A stretch of DNA of 64,000 nucleotides from an uncultured Eubacteriales bacterium. Lineage in GTDB: Bacteria; Bacillota; Clostridia; Christensenellales; Aristaeellaceae. Location: NCBI GenBank assembly GCA_902777335.1, contig CACYTF010000003.1:23931-87930 (forward strand), given 5' to 3'. Positions 8,475-16,771 of this stretch are shown in pieces (position 1 is the stretch's first letter; every line of letters starts with the position of its first letter). Below the pieces are notes generated by a model, which was not told where the DNA came from, did not search any database, and saw only the letters and a program-made list of their open reading frames with translations. Both the position numbers and the translations under genes were made by a program.

Positions 8475-9095
8475 ATGTATACGAACCAGGATTTTGAGGG
8501 CATGACGGACGAGCAGATCGTGCTGCTGGCCCAGGAATCGGACGGCGCGGCGCTGGAGTACCTGCTGAACAAGTACAAGAACTTCGTTCGGACGAAGGCG
8601 CGCAGCTATTTCCTGATCGGCGCGGACCACGAGGACATCGTGCAGGAGGGCATGATCGGCCTGTACAAGGCGATCCGCGACTATCGCGCGGAGCGGCTCT
8701 CCTCGTTCCGGGCCTTTGCGGAGCTGTGCGTCACCCGGCAGATCATCACCGCCATCAAGACCGCCACCCGCCAGAAGCACATACCGCTGAACAGCTACAT
8801 CTCGCTGAACCGTCCGATCTACGAGGAGGACTCGGAGCGCACGCTGCTGGACGTGATCACCGAGGAGAGCCGGTCCAACCCGGAGGACATGATCATCGAC
8901 CGGGAGGACCTGACCCAGATCGAGGGCAGGATCGGCCAGATGCTGTCGGACCTGGAGAAGGAAGTGCTGGTGCGCTACATGGACGGCAAGAGCTATGTGG
9001 AGATCGCCGGGGAGATGCACCGCCACGTGAAGAGCATCGACAACGCCCTGCAGCGCATCAAGCGCAAGCTGCTCAAATATCTGGAGGAGAAATAA
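8475..9095 (+). CDS. sigH: RNA polymerase sigma factor, SigH type
   Basis: 206 residues, the usual length of sigma-H. Region 2 holds EYLLNKYKNFVRTKARSYF and DHEDIVQEGMIGLYKAIRDY; region 4 holds DLEKEVLVRYMDGKSYVEIA and a helix-turn-helix. In Bacillus and Clostridia SigH directs early stationary-phase and sporulation genes. The start at 8475 is 4 bases after GGGGGA, slightly close. It follows rlmB by 47 bases, matching the conserved mrnC-rlmB-sigH order, which is good support for naming it. Confidence 0.93.
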   Translation: MYTNQDFEGMTDEQIVLLAQESDGAALEYLLNKYKNFVRTKARSYFLIGADHEDIVQEGMIGLYKAIRDYRAERLSSFRAFAELCVTRQIITAIKTATRQKHIPLNSYISLNRPIYEEDSERTLLDVITEESRSNPEDMIIDREDLTQIEGRIGQMLSDLEKEVLVRYMDGKSYVEIAGEMHRHVKSIDNALQRIKRKLLKYLEEK

Positions 9096-9107
9096 CAAAC
9101 GGCGCCT

Positions 9108-9761
9108 ATGCGAAAATTCATTGAGAAGAACCGATACGAGATCCTGCTGGTGGTCCAGGCGGCCATCGTCAACACACTTGCGTATTACGGCGGCAAGCTG
9201 CTCTCCCGGAACCTGCCCCATCGCTGCTTCGCCACGGGGCTGGACGCCGCGATCCCCGTGCTGCCCTGGACGATACTGATCTACTTCGGCGGGGTGCTGT
9301 TCTGGATCGTCAATTACTTCATCGGCGCCGGGAACCGGAAGGGCGGCCACAGCCCGATGATCGCGGCGCACGTGCTCGGCGAGGCGGTGTGCTTTCTGTT
9401 TTTCGTAGGCCTGCCCACCACGATGGCGCGGCCCGAGGTCACCGGCACCGGGCTGTGCGACTGGATACTGCGGCTGACCTACCGGCTGGACGCGGCGGAC
9501 AACCTGCTGCCGTCCATACACTGCTTCGAGAGCTGGCTCTGCTGGATCGAGGCCCGGAAGAACCCGCGCGTCCCGCGGTGGTACAGGTGGGTCTCCCTGG
9601 CCATCGCGGCCGCGATTTGCGTTTCCACGCTCACCGTGAAGCAGCACGTGCTGGCGGACGTCGCCGCGGGCATACTGCTGGCGGAGGTCTGCTACCTGGG
9701 CGCGGAGCGGTTCTTCCGCGCGCGGGCGGCCGGCAAACAGCGGGCATCCGGGCCCGCTTGA
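9108..9761 (+). CDS. PAP2-family membrane phosphatase
   Basis: 217 residues with about six hydrophobic segments. The second and third PAP2 motifs are visible: PSIHCFESW (Ser-His) and KQHVLADVAAG (His-x5-Asp context). The first motif, normally K-x6-RP, is weak; MARPEVTGTG may be its counterpart. Likely substrates are lipid phosphates such as undecaprenyl pyrophosphate or phosphatidate, acting at the outer face of the membrane. It lies 12 bases after sigH and could be co-transcribed. Confidence 0.8.
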   Translation: MRKFIEKNRYEILLVVQAAIVNTLAYYGGKLLSRNLPHRCFATGLDAAIPVLPWTILIYFGGVLFWIVNYFIGAGNRKGGHSPMIAAHVLGEAVCFLFFVGLPTTMARPEVTGTGLCDWILRLTYRLDAADNLLPSIHCFESWLCWIEARKNPRVPRWYRWVSLAIAAAICVSTLTVKQHVLADVAAGILLAEVCYLGAERFFRARAAGKQRASGPA

Positions 9762-9833
9762 CCTACGACAATCCCCTCCCGGGGACGCGATATTTGTACC
9801 ATCAATCCCAAAGGATACAAGGAGGCTTCATCC

Positions 9834-11117
9834 ATGCGCAATCGAGGCATCGGCACGTCCTGCGTGCAGGGCGGCTACACGCCGGGCAACGGCGAACCCC
9901 GTCAGATTCCGATCGTCCAGTCCACCACCTTCAAGTACGATACCAGCGAGGACATGGGCAAGCTGTTCGACCTGGAGGCCAGCGGCTATTTCTATACCCG
10001 CCTGCAGAACCCCACCAACGACTACGTGGCGGCGAAGATCTGCGAGCTGGAGGGCGGCACCGCCGCGATGCTCACCTCCTCCGGCCAGGCGGCCAACTTC
10101 TTCGCGGTGTTCAACATCGCCTCCAGCGGGGACCACGTGGTGTCCGCCTCGACGATCTACGGCGGCACGTTCAACCTGTTCTCGGTGACGATGGCGAAGA
10201 TGGGCATCGAGTTCACGTTCGTGTCCCCCGACTGCACCGACGAGGAGCTGGAAGCCGCCTTCCGGCCCAACACGAAGGCCGTGTTCGGCGAGACCATCGC
10301 CAACCCGGCGCTGACGGTGCTGGACATCGGCCAGTTCGCCCGCGCGGCCCACGCCCACGGCGTGCCGCTGATCATCGACAACACCTTTGCCACGCCCGTC
10401 AACTGCCGGCCCTTCGAGTGGGGCGCGGACATCGTGACCCACTCCACCACCAAGTACATGGACGGCCACGGCGTGGGCGTCGGCGGCGCCATCGTGGACG
10501 GCGGCAGGTTCGACTGGATGGCCCACGCGGACAAATACCCCGGGCTGTGCACGCCGGACGAGAGCTACCACGGCATCACCTACGCCGAGAAGTTCGGCAT
10601 GGGCGGCGCGTTCATCACCAAGTGCACCGCCCAGCTGATGCGGGATTTCGGGTCGATCCAGTCGCCCCAGAACGCCTTCTACCTGAACCTGGGCCTGGAG
10701 AGCCTGCACGTGCGCATGAAGCGCCACTGCGAGAACGGCCAGGCCGTAGCCGAGTATCTGCACGGGCACGAGAAGGTCAGCGCCGTCAGCTACTGCGGCC
10801 TGCCGGACAGCCCCTATCACGCCCGGGCGCAAAAGTACCTGCCCAACGGCTCCTGCGGCGTGGTCAGCTTTGAATTGAAGGGCGGCCGCGAGGCGGCCAG
10901 CCGGTTCATGAAGGCGTTGAAGCTGTGCGCCATCGAGACCCACGTGGCCGACGCCCGCAGCTGCTGCCTGAACCCCGCCAGCAGCACCCACCGCCAGATG
11001 ACCGACGAGCAGCTGAAGGCCGCCGGCGTGCCCGCCGGCCTGATCCGCGTCAGCTGCGGCCTGGAGGACGCCGCCGACCTGATCGCCGACATCGCCCAGG
11101 CGCTGGAGCAGGCGTAA
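9834..11117 (+). CDS. metY: O-acetylhomoserine sulfhydrylase (PLP-dependent)
   Basis: 427 residues, the normal length for this Cys/Met metabolism PLP family. It makes homocysteine from O-acetylhomoserine and sulfide. The PLP lysine lies in HSTTKYMDGHG; the cofactor Asp region is PLIIDNTFATP; the start region QIPIVQSTTFKYDTSEDMG and YFYTRLQNPTND are typical. AAGGAGG stands 7 bases before ATG 9834. No SAM or T-box riboswitch was seen in the 72-base leader. cysK and a cysteine desulfurase elsewhere in the window point to full sulfur assimilation. Confidence 0.92.
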   Translation: MRNRGIGTSCVQGGYTPGNGEPRQIPIVQSTTFKYDTSEDMGKLFDLEASGYFYTRLQNPTNDYVAAKICELEGGTAAMLTSSGQAANFFAVFNIASSGDHVVSASTIYGGTFNLFSVTMAKMGIEFTFVSPDCTDEELEAAFRPNTKAVFGETIANPALTVLDIGQFARAAHAHGVPLIIDNTFATPVNCRPFEWGADIVTHSTTKYMDGHGVGVGGAIVDGGRFDWMAHADKYPGLCTPDESYHGITYAEKFGMGGAFITKCTAQLMRDFGSIQSPQNAFYLNLGLESLHVRMKRHCENGQAVAEYLHGHEKVSAVSYCGLPDSPYHARAQKYLPNGSCGVVSFELKGGREAASRFMKALKLCAIETHVADARSCCLNPASSTHRQMTDEQLKAAGVPAGLIRVSCGLEDAADLIADIAQALEQA

Positions 11118-11119
11118 GG

Positions 11120-11890
11120 ATGGATTTCCCTGACCGCGTCCGCCCGATTCCCCAGCGGCGGGTCGTCGAGAAGCTGGACGAATACATGAGCCGACGGGAC
11201 TATGCCGGGGCCGAGCGGCACCTGCTGTACTGGCTGCAGGAGGCCCGGCTGGGGGGCGATCTGCGGGGCGAGCTGATGCTTCGAAACGAGCTGGTGGGCC
11301 ACTACCGCAAGACCGGGGATCGGGAGAAGGCGCTGGAGAGCGCCGAAGCGGCGCTGGCGCTCATTGACCGGCTGGACTTCGGCGGCACGATCAGCGCCGC
11401 GACTACCTTTGTGAACGCCGCCACGGCCATGTCGGCCTTCGGCGAACACGAGCGGGCGCTTTCGCTGTTTGAAAAGGCGCGGCCCATCTACGAGTCCGCG
11501 GCGGCCGCCGAGCCGCAGCTGCTGGGCGGGCTGTACAACAACATGGCGCTGACCTGCGCGGCGCTGGGCCGCTGGGACGAGGCCCAGGCGCTGTACGACA
11601 GGGCCGTGGCGCAGATGGAAAAGGTTCCCGGCGGCGCGCTGGAGATCGCCATCACGTGCCTGAACCGGGCGGACCTGCTGGCGGCGCGGGACGGCATGGA
11701 GGCGGCGGAGCCCGCCGTATTCGACCTCTGCGAGCGGGCGGTGGCGCTGCTGGACGGGCCGGAGCTGGTCCACGACGGCTACTATGCCTTTGTGTGCGAG
11801 AAGTGCGCCCCCACGCTGGACTACTACGGCTGGTTTGACGACGCCCGCCGGCTGAGGGAGGAGGCGCGGCGCATCTATGAAGGGGCTTGA
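11120..11890 (+). CDS. TPR-repeat protein
   Basis: 256 residues, mostly helical with TPR-like pairs: YAGAERHLLYWLQEARLGGD, KTGDREKALESAEAALAL, FGEHERALSLFEKARPIY, NNMALTCAALGRWDEAQALY. No signal peptide or membrane segment. The ATG is two bases after the metY stop, and the 3' end overlaps the next gene by 14 bases, so this looks like a metY-TPR-DUF4037 operon. TPR proteins are interaction scaffolds; a link to the DUF4037 protein is likely from the overlap, the partner is not known. Confidence 0.8.
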   Translation: MDFPDRVRPIPQRRVVEKLDEYMSRRDYAGAERHLLYWLQEARLGGDLRGELMLRNELVGHYRKTGDREKALESAEAALALIDRLDFGGTISAATTFVNAATAMSAFGEHERALSLFEKARPIYESAAAAEPQLLGGLYNNMALTCAALGRWDEAQALYDRAVAQMEKVPGGALEIAITCLNRADLLAARDGMEAAEPAVFDLCERAVALLDGPELVHDGYYAFVCEKCAPTLDYYGWFDDARRLREEARRIYEGA

Positions 11891-12818
11891 GACCGCCCGC
11901 GCCTACTACGAGGCCTTCGGCGCGCCGATGCTGAAGGCGCGGTTTCCCCGGCTGCTGCCGCATATCGCCGCCGGGCTCTTCGGCAGCGGCTCGGAGTGCT
12001 TCGGCTACGACGACGAGGTCTCCCGGGACCACGACTTCGAGCCGGGCTTCATGCTGCTGCTGCCGGGCGAGGACGTGATCGGCCGCCGGGACGCCTTTCT
12101 GCTGGAGCGGGCCTATGCCGCGCTGCCCCGGGAATTCATGGGCCTGCGCCGGGGGCTGATGCAGCCGGTGGGCGGCCCGCGCCGGGGCGTGATCCGCGCG
12201 GCGGAGTATTTCTCGGACAGGGTCGGCGCGCCGGACGGCAGGCTCACCCTGGCGCAGTGGCTGACCGTGCCGGAGTACGCGCTGGCCGAGGCCGTGAACG
12301 GCGCGGTGTTCTACGACGGCGACGGCGCGGTGACGGATGTCCGGACGCGGCTGCGGGCGTACCCGGAGGACGTTCGGCGCAAGCGGCTGGCGGGGAATTT
12401 GCTGCTGATGGCCCAGTCCGGCCAGTACAACTACGCCCGCTGCCTCGCCCACGGCGAAAAGGCCGCCGCCCAGCTGGCCGCGGGCGATTTCGCGCGCCAC
12501 TGCATGAACGCCGTGTTCCTGCTGAACGGCGTCTACCAGCCCTTCTACAAGTGGGCCTTTCGGGCCATGCGCGCCCTGCCGGAGCTGTCGCTGCTGGCGG
12601 AGGTGATGGAGTACCTGCTGACCACCGACAACGAGCCCCCGCAGGCCGCCGAGAAGCGGCGGGTGATCGAGGGCGTCGCCAATGACGTGATCGGTCTGCT
12701 GCGCCGCCAGGGCCTGTCGGAGCTGGACGGCGACGACCTGGAAAAGCACGCCTACGCCGTCAACGACAGGATCGGGGACGGTGAGGTCAGGAATTTGCAT
12801 ATACTTGCGGCAGTTTGA
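11877..12818 (+). CDS. DUF4037 protein (nucleotidyltransferase-like)
   Basis: 313 residues. The N-terminal motif AAGLFGSGSECFGYDDEVSR followed by DHDFEPGF resembles a nucleotidyltransferase glycine-serine/Asp pattern and is the hallmark of DUF4037. The remainder is helical, with LLMAQSGQYNYARC. It overlaps the TPR gene, suggesting translational coupling. Substrate unknown; a small-molecule or protein nucleotidyl transfer role is inference only. Confidence 0.8.
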   Translation: MKGLETARAYYEAFGAPMLKARFPRLLPHIAAGLFGSGSECFGYDDEVSRDHDFEPGFMLLLPGEDVIGRRDAFLLERAYAALPREFMGLRRGLMQPVGGPRRGVIRAAEYFSDRVGAPDGRLTLAQWLTVPEYALAEAVNGAVFYDGDGAVTDVRTRLRAYPEDVRRKRLAGNLLLMAQSGQYNYARCLAHGEKAAAQLAAGDFARHCMNAVFLLNGVYQPFYKWAFRAMRALPELSLLAEVMEYLLTTDNEPPQAAEKRRVIEGVANDVIGLLRRQGLSELDGDDLEKHAYAVNDRIGDGEVRNLHILAAV

Positions 12819-12830
12819 GGAGGTATCGCG

Positions 12831-15062
12831 ATGAGCATCAACGAAACCGTAACCGGCGGTCTTCGCCGGGTGAGCCAGCCGGGGGGGCCGGCGCTGGCGT
12901 GGTACGAGGATTCCGGCATCGGCCTGATCGAGCAGGACGGCCTGTACTTCAAGGACATGGCCAGAACGGGCGCGCTGTTGCCCTACGAGGATTGGCGGCT
13001 GCCGGCCTGTGAGCGGGCGCGGGACCTGGCGGCGCGGCTGAGCGTTGAGCAGATCGCGGGCCTGATGCTGTATTCGCCCCACCAGGCGGTGCCGCCCCGG
13101 ACGGGCGGGCCCTTCTCCGGCACCTTCGACGGCGCGGCGTGGGAGGCGTCCGGGCAGGCGGCCTGGGCGCTCTCGGACCAGCAACGGGCGTTTCTTGAGC
13201 GGGACCACATCCGCCACATACTGATGACCACCGTGGACGACGCCGCCACCGCGGCCCGCTGGAGCAACAATTTGCAGCGCCTGGCGGAGCGGCTGCCCTT
13301 CGCGATACCGGTGAACATCTCCTCCGACCCGCGCAGCGGCGCGAAGGCCTCGGGGGCGGAGTTCAGGACCGCCGGTAAAGATGTAAGCAAGTGGCCCGAG
13401 GGCATAGGCTTCGCGGCCTGCTTCGACCCCCAGGTGGTGAAGCAGTTCGCCCACGACGCGTCGCTGGAGTACCGGGCGCTGGGCATCACCACGGCGCTGG
13501 GGCCGCAGATCGACCTGTGCACCGAGCCCCGCTGGATGCGCTTTGCCGATACGCTGGGCATGAAGGTGGAGGACGTGAAGGCCCTGGTGAAGGCCTACTG
13601 CGACGGCATGCAGACCACCGAGGGCAGCCCGGACGGCTGGGGCCGGGACAGCGTGAACGCCATGGTGAAGCACTGGCCCGGCGGCGGCACCGGCGAGGGC
13701 GGGCGCGACGCCCACTACGCCTACGGCAAGTACGCGGTGTACCCGGCGGGCAACGCCGAGGAGCACGCGAAGCCGTTTACCGAGGCGGCCTTTGTGCTGG
13801 ACGGCCCCACCGGCTGCGCGTCGGCGGTGATGCCCTACTACACGGTGTCCTGGGGCCTGGACAAGAAGAACGGCAAGAATGTGGGCAACTCCTACAGCGA
13901 ATACCTGATCCACGACCTGCTGCGGGAGAAGTACGGCTTTAACGGCGTGGTGTGCACCGACTGGGGCATCACGAAGGACCCGGACCCGACCGTCGGTTCC
14001 TTCGGCAGCCGCTGCTACAACATGGAGCAGTACACCGAGCCGGAGCGCATGCTGATCGCGATCATGAACGGCGTGGACCAGTTCGGCGGCAACGACGACC
14101 CCGCCCCGGTGCTCGAGGCCTACCGGCTGGGCTGTGAAAAATACGGCGAGGCGGCCATGCGCGCCCGGATGGAGGCCGCCGCCGCCCGCCTGCTGACCAA
14201 CATATTCCGCTGCGGCCTGTTCGAGGACCCGTACCTGGACCCCAAGGCCTCCGAGGCGGTGGTGGGCTGCAGGGAATTTTGCGAGCACGGCGAGAAGGCC
14301 CAGCGCCAGAGCGTGGTGCTGCTGAAGAACCGGCCCGGGTGCCTGCCGCTGCGGGAGGGGCTGAAGATCTACGTGCCCGTCCGGCACATCGGCCCGTCGA
14401 AGACGTTCTTCAGGAGCGACGCGCCCGCCTATGACGAGGACCCCGTGGCCGACGCCGTCATCGGCGCCTACGGCACGCGGGTGGCGACGCCTGAGGCGGC
14501 CGACGTGGCCATCGTGTTCGCGGAGAGCCCCGCCTGCAACCCCTATTCGGAGGCGGACGTGCGCGAAGGCGGCAACGGCTATTTGCCCATCACGCTGCAG
14601 TACCGCCCCTACACCGCCGAAGCCGCCCGGCCGGTCAGCATCGCCGGGGGCGACTTCCGCGAGGATTTCACCAACCGCGGCTATCGGGGCAAGACCAACA
14701 CCGCCTACAACGAGGCGGACCTGGACAACATCCTCGAATGCCGCCGGGCCATGCCGGGCAAGCCGGTGATCGTGGTGGAGACGCTTTCCAACCCGATGGT
14801 GGTGGCCGAGTTCGAGGGCCAGGCCGACGCGCTGATCGCCGAGTTCGGCGTGTCCCGCGCCGCCGTGCTGGACGTGATCTTCGGCCGCTTCGCGCCGCAG
14901 GGACGCCTGCCTATGCAGCTGCCGAAGGACATGGAGACCGTCGAGCGCCACTGCGAGGACAGGGCCCTGGACCTGGAGCCCCACGTGGACGCGTTCGGAA
15001 ACGCGTATGACTATGGGTTTGGAATCGGGTATGACGGGGAGGCAATAGGGATTAGGCAATAG
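12831..15062 (+). CDS. Glycoside hydrolase family 3 (beta-glucosidase type)
   Basis: 743 residues. The N-terminal TIM-barrel domain contains VNAMVKHWPGGGTGEGGRD and the nucleophile region FNGVVCTDWGI (Asp near residue 377); the C-terminal alpha/beta sandwich starts near QSVVLLKNRPGCLPLREG and includes EADLDNILECRRAMPGKPVI. No signal peptide, so a cytoplasmic enzyme on imported oligosaccharides is likely. SD GGAGG lies 8 bases before the ATG. The natural end is probably YGFGIGYDGE; the last six codons (AIGIRQ) and the stop come from a GGCAATA-type repeat. Confidence 0.92.
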   Translation: MSINETVTGGLRRVSQPGGPALAWYEDSGIGLIEQDGLYFKDMARTGALLPYEDWRLPACERARDLAARLSVEQIAGLMLYSPHQAVPPRTGGPFSGTFDGAAWEASGQAAWALSDQQRAFLERDHIRHILMTTVDDAATAARWSNNLQRLAERLPFAIPVNISSDPRSGAKASGAEFRTAGKDVSKWPEGIGFAACFDPQVVKQFAHDASLEYRALGITTALGPQIDLCTEPRWMRFADTLGMKVEDVKALVKAYCDGMQTTEGSPDGWGRDSVNAMVKHWPGGGTGEGGRDAHYAYGKYAVYPAGNAEEHAKPFTEAAFVLDGPTGCASAVMPYYTVSWGLDKKNGKNVGNSYSEYLIHDLLREKYGFNGVVCTDWGITKDPDPTVGSFGSRCYNMEQYTEPERMLIAIMNGVDQFGGNDDPAPVLEAYRLGCEKYGEAAMRARMEAAAARLLTNIFRCGLFEDPYLDPKASEAVVGCREFCEHGEKAQRQSVVLLKNRPGCLPLREGLKIYVPVRHIGPSKTFFRSDAPAYDEDPVADAVIGAYGTRVATPEAADVAIVFAESPACNPYSEADVREGGNGYLPITLQYRPYTAEAARPVSIAGGDFREDFTNRGYRGKTNTAYNEADLDNILECRRAMPGKPVIVVETLSNPMVVAEFEGQADALIAEFGVSRAAVLDVIFGRFAPQGRLPMQLPKDMETVERHCEDRALDLEPHVDAFGNAYDYGFGIGYDGEAIGIRQ

Positions 15063-15172
15063 GCATTAGGCAATAGGCAATAGGATTGAGTTAGGAGTTA
15101 GGAGTGAGGAGTACTGAATAGCTGACCAGTGCTCCTCACTTCTAACTCCTCATTCCTCACTCCACGACGATT
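15040..15172. repeat. 7-bp repeats forming an inverted repeat between convergent genes
   Basis: GGCAATA/GGCATTA units lead into GTTAGGA/GTGAGGA units (about 15090-15112), which are answered by CTCCTCACTTCTAACTCCTC-type units (15131-15163). The purine and pyrimidine halves can pair as a long hairpin and may terminate both the GH3 gene and the facing luxR-type gene. Confidence 0.8.
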
Positions 15173-15173
15173 G

Positions 15174-16580
15174 TCAGCCGTCGTGACCGGAGTCAGGCGA
15201 CGATTGCAGGCCGGGGTAGAGGGCCAGCGTGTATTTGCGCTGCAGCTCGCTCCGGTTCTTGCAGCCCGCTTTTTGCAGCACGTTGCGCATGTGGTATTTC
15301 ACCGTGCTCTCGGTGATGAACAGCGCCTCGGCGATCTGGGCGTTGGTGTTGTTATCGATGGCCATGCGGAACACCTCCCGCTCCCGGGCGGAAAGGTCGT
15401 TGTGCAGGCAGAATTCCTCGAAGATCTCCTGTTCGCCCCGCTGGCGGACGGCCCGGGGCTCGCAGACGCGCTGGTACAGCCGGTAGAACAGCACCGCGGT
15501 GGGTACGAACAGCGCCGTGGTGGTGCCGATCAGCGCCAGCCGGCTGCCGGAGAGCAGCAGCCCCACGGCCGTGCCGGCCACGTCGCCCAGCCGCCCGGCC
15601 ACAAGGCCCAGCGGTGCGAGGGCCCAGCGGCGTTCGCCGCCGGCCATGTCCAGGAAGAGCAGCACGCGGAACACCGAGAAGAAGCCGAAGAACAGGTAGT
15701 CCAGGCCCCAGAATATGGCGGTGGGCACCGGCTCGCCGGACAGGCCCAGCATGATGAAGGGCAGTATCAGCGCCGCGACGGCGCAGACCATGCCGTTTTT
15801 CCGGCTCCTGTCGCTGATGAGCCCCGCGGCCAGAAGCCCCGCGGCGTAGGGCAGGCGGGACAGCTCCGGGCGCAGGCCGGCCTCGATGTCCGCCGACGGG
15901 AATATGAAGCCCAGGTTCTTGACCGCGCTGATCATCACCACCACAGAGAAGGCCAGCGCCAGCGGCGCCTGCGAGCTTGCCTCCGGCGGGGCGGGACGGG
16001 GGCTTTCCGCGGCGTCCAGCAGGCGCAGCCGCGACGCCATGTACGCGGCGCAGGCCGTCAGGGGCACGCACACCGCCAGCGCGCGGCCGCCGCGGGGCAG
16101 CCAGTCTCCGCCGGCCAGCGCCAGCAGGCCCACGGCGACGGTGGCCAGAGCGTAGCCGCCGCCGAATATCACGCCGCGCCGCGCGTCCTCGGCGCCGGCG
16201 GCGATGGCGTACAGGTAGAAGCCGGAGATCATGCCGCACATGAAATTCATCGCAAGGCCGAACAGCACCACCCCTGCTGCGGTGTTCGCCAGCAGCGCCG
16301 GCGCGGAGAGGGCCGCGAACAGCGCCGCGACGCCGTTGAACAGGCGCGTGTGGTCCGCGCCGGGGCTGCGGCGCAGCCGCCAGGCCGTCGCGCCCATGCC
16401 GGCGGCCTGCATCAGATAGCCCGCGATCTGGCTGTACCAATCCGCGGCCTCCGCGCCCGTCAGCGCCACCAGGTGGTCCAGCCACCACAGGTACACCGCC
16501 GAGGTCAGGCCGAAGCACAGGGCGACCCACAGCATGCAGGCCATGCCCCGGGATATCCTCTGCTGCCGCCGGTCGTTCAT
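15174..16580 (-). CDS. LuxR-type regulator with polytopic membrane sensor domain
   Basis: 468 residues. About twelve hydrophobic segments (residues 15-390) arranged like an MFS transporter, then a LuxR helix-turn-helix at about 405-455: LSAREREVFRMAIDNNTNAQ and ITESTVKYHMRNVLQKAGC. Membrane-bound MFS-LuxR regulators are common in gut Actinobacteria and some Clostridia; the ligand is unknown. I chose the ATG at 16580, 7 bases after GGGGAGG. It has its own strong promoter and is convergent with the GH3 gene, not in its operon. Confidence 0.85.
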   Translation of the reverse strand: MNDRRQQRISRGMACMLWVALCFGLTSAVYLWWLDHLVALTGAEAADWYSQIAGYLMQAAGMGATAWRLRRSPGADHTRLFNGVAALFAALSAPALLANTAAGVVLFGLAMNFMCGMISGFYLYAIAAGAEDARRGVIFGGGYALATVAVGLLALAGGDWLPRGGRALAVCVPLTACAAYMASRLRLLDAAESPRPAPPEASSQAPLALAFSVVVMISAVKNLGFIFPSADIEAGLRPELSRLPYAAGLLAAGLISDRSRKNGMVCAVAALILPFIMLGLSGEPVPTAIFWGLDYLFFGFFSVFRVLLFLDMAGGERRWALAPLGLVAGRLGDVAGTAVGLLLSGSRLALIGTTTALFVPTAVLFYRLYQRVCEPRAVRQRGEQEIFEEFCLHNDLSAREREVFRMAIDNNTNAQIAEALFITESTVKYHMRNVLQKAGCKNRSELQRKYTLALYPGLQSSPDSGHDG

Positions 16581-16617
16581 GCGCCGCCCTCCCCGCATCG
16601 TTTCGTTGTGTATGCCC

Positions 16618-16646
16618 ATTATACTACAGGCGGGGCCGCCGGTCAA
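16618..16646 (-). promoter_or_regulatory. Promoter for the membrane LuxR gene
   Basis: TTGACC (16646-16641) and TATAAT (16623-16618) on the minus strand with a 17-base spacer. Confidence 0.75.
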
Positions 16647-16721
16647 TTTTGTCCGACAGTTGACGGACAGGCGGTTTTTGCGTTATCAAATTGAGACAAT
16701 CCGCCCAACGGCCCGGGGATG

Positions 16722-16730
16722 TGCTATAAT
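16722..16730 (+). promoter_or_regulatory. Extended -10 promoter
   Basis: TGCTATAAT without a recognisable -35 element, 42 bases upstream of the ATG at 16772. Confidence 0.6.
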
Positions 16731-16771
16731 GATAGACAGACGCATACTGTCATTCAAAGGGGGTGCGGCGC

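Noticed and set aside
9762..9833. SAM or T-box riboswitch before metY
   Set aside because: The 72-base leader is too short and lacks the conserved elements.
11652..15059. Very long antisense frames (up to about 1100 codons) opposite the GH3 and neighbouring genes
   Set aside because: GC-rich codon bias removes stops on the opposite strand; composition is Arg/Gly/Ala/His-rich without family motifs, and the sense genes have clear domains and SD sites.
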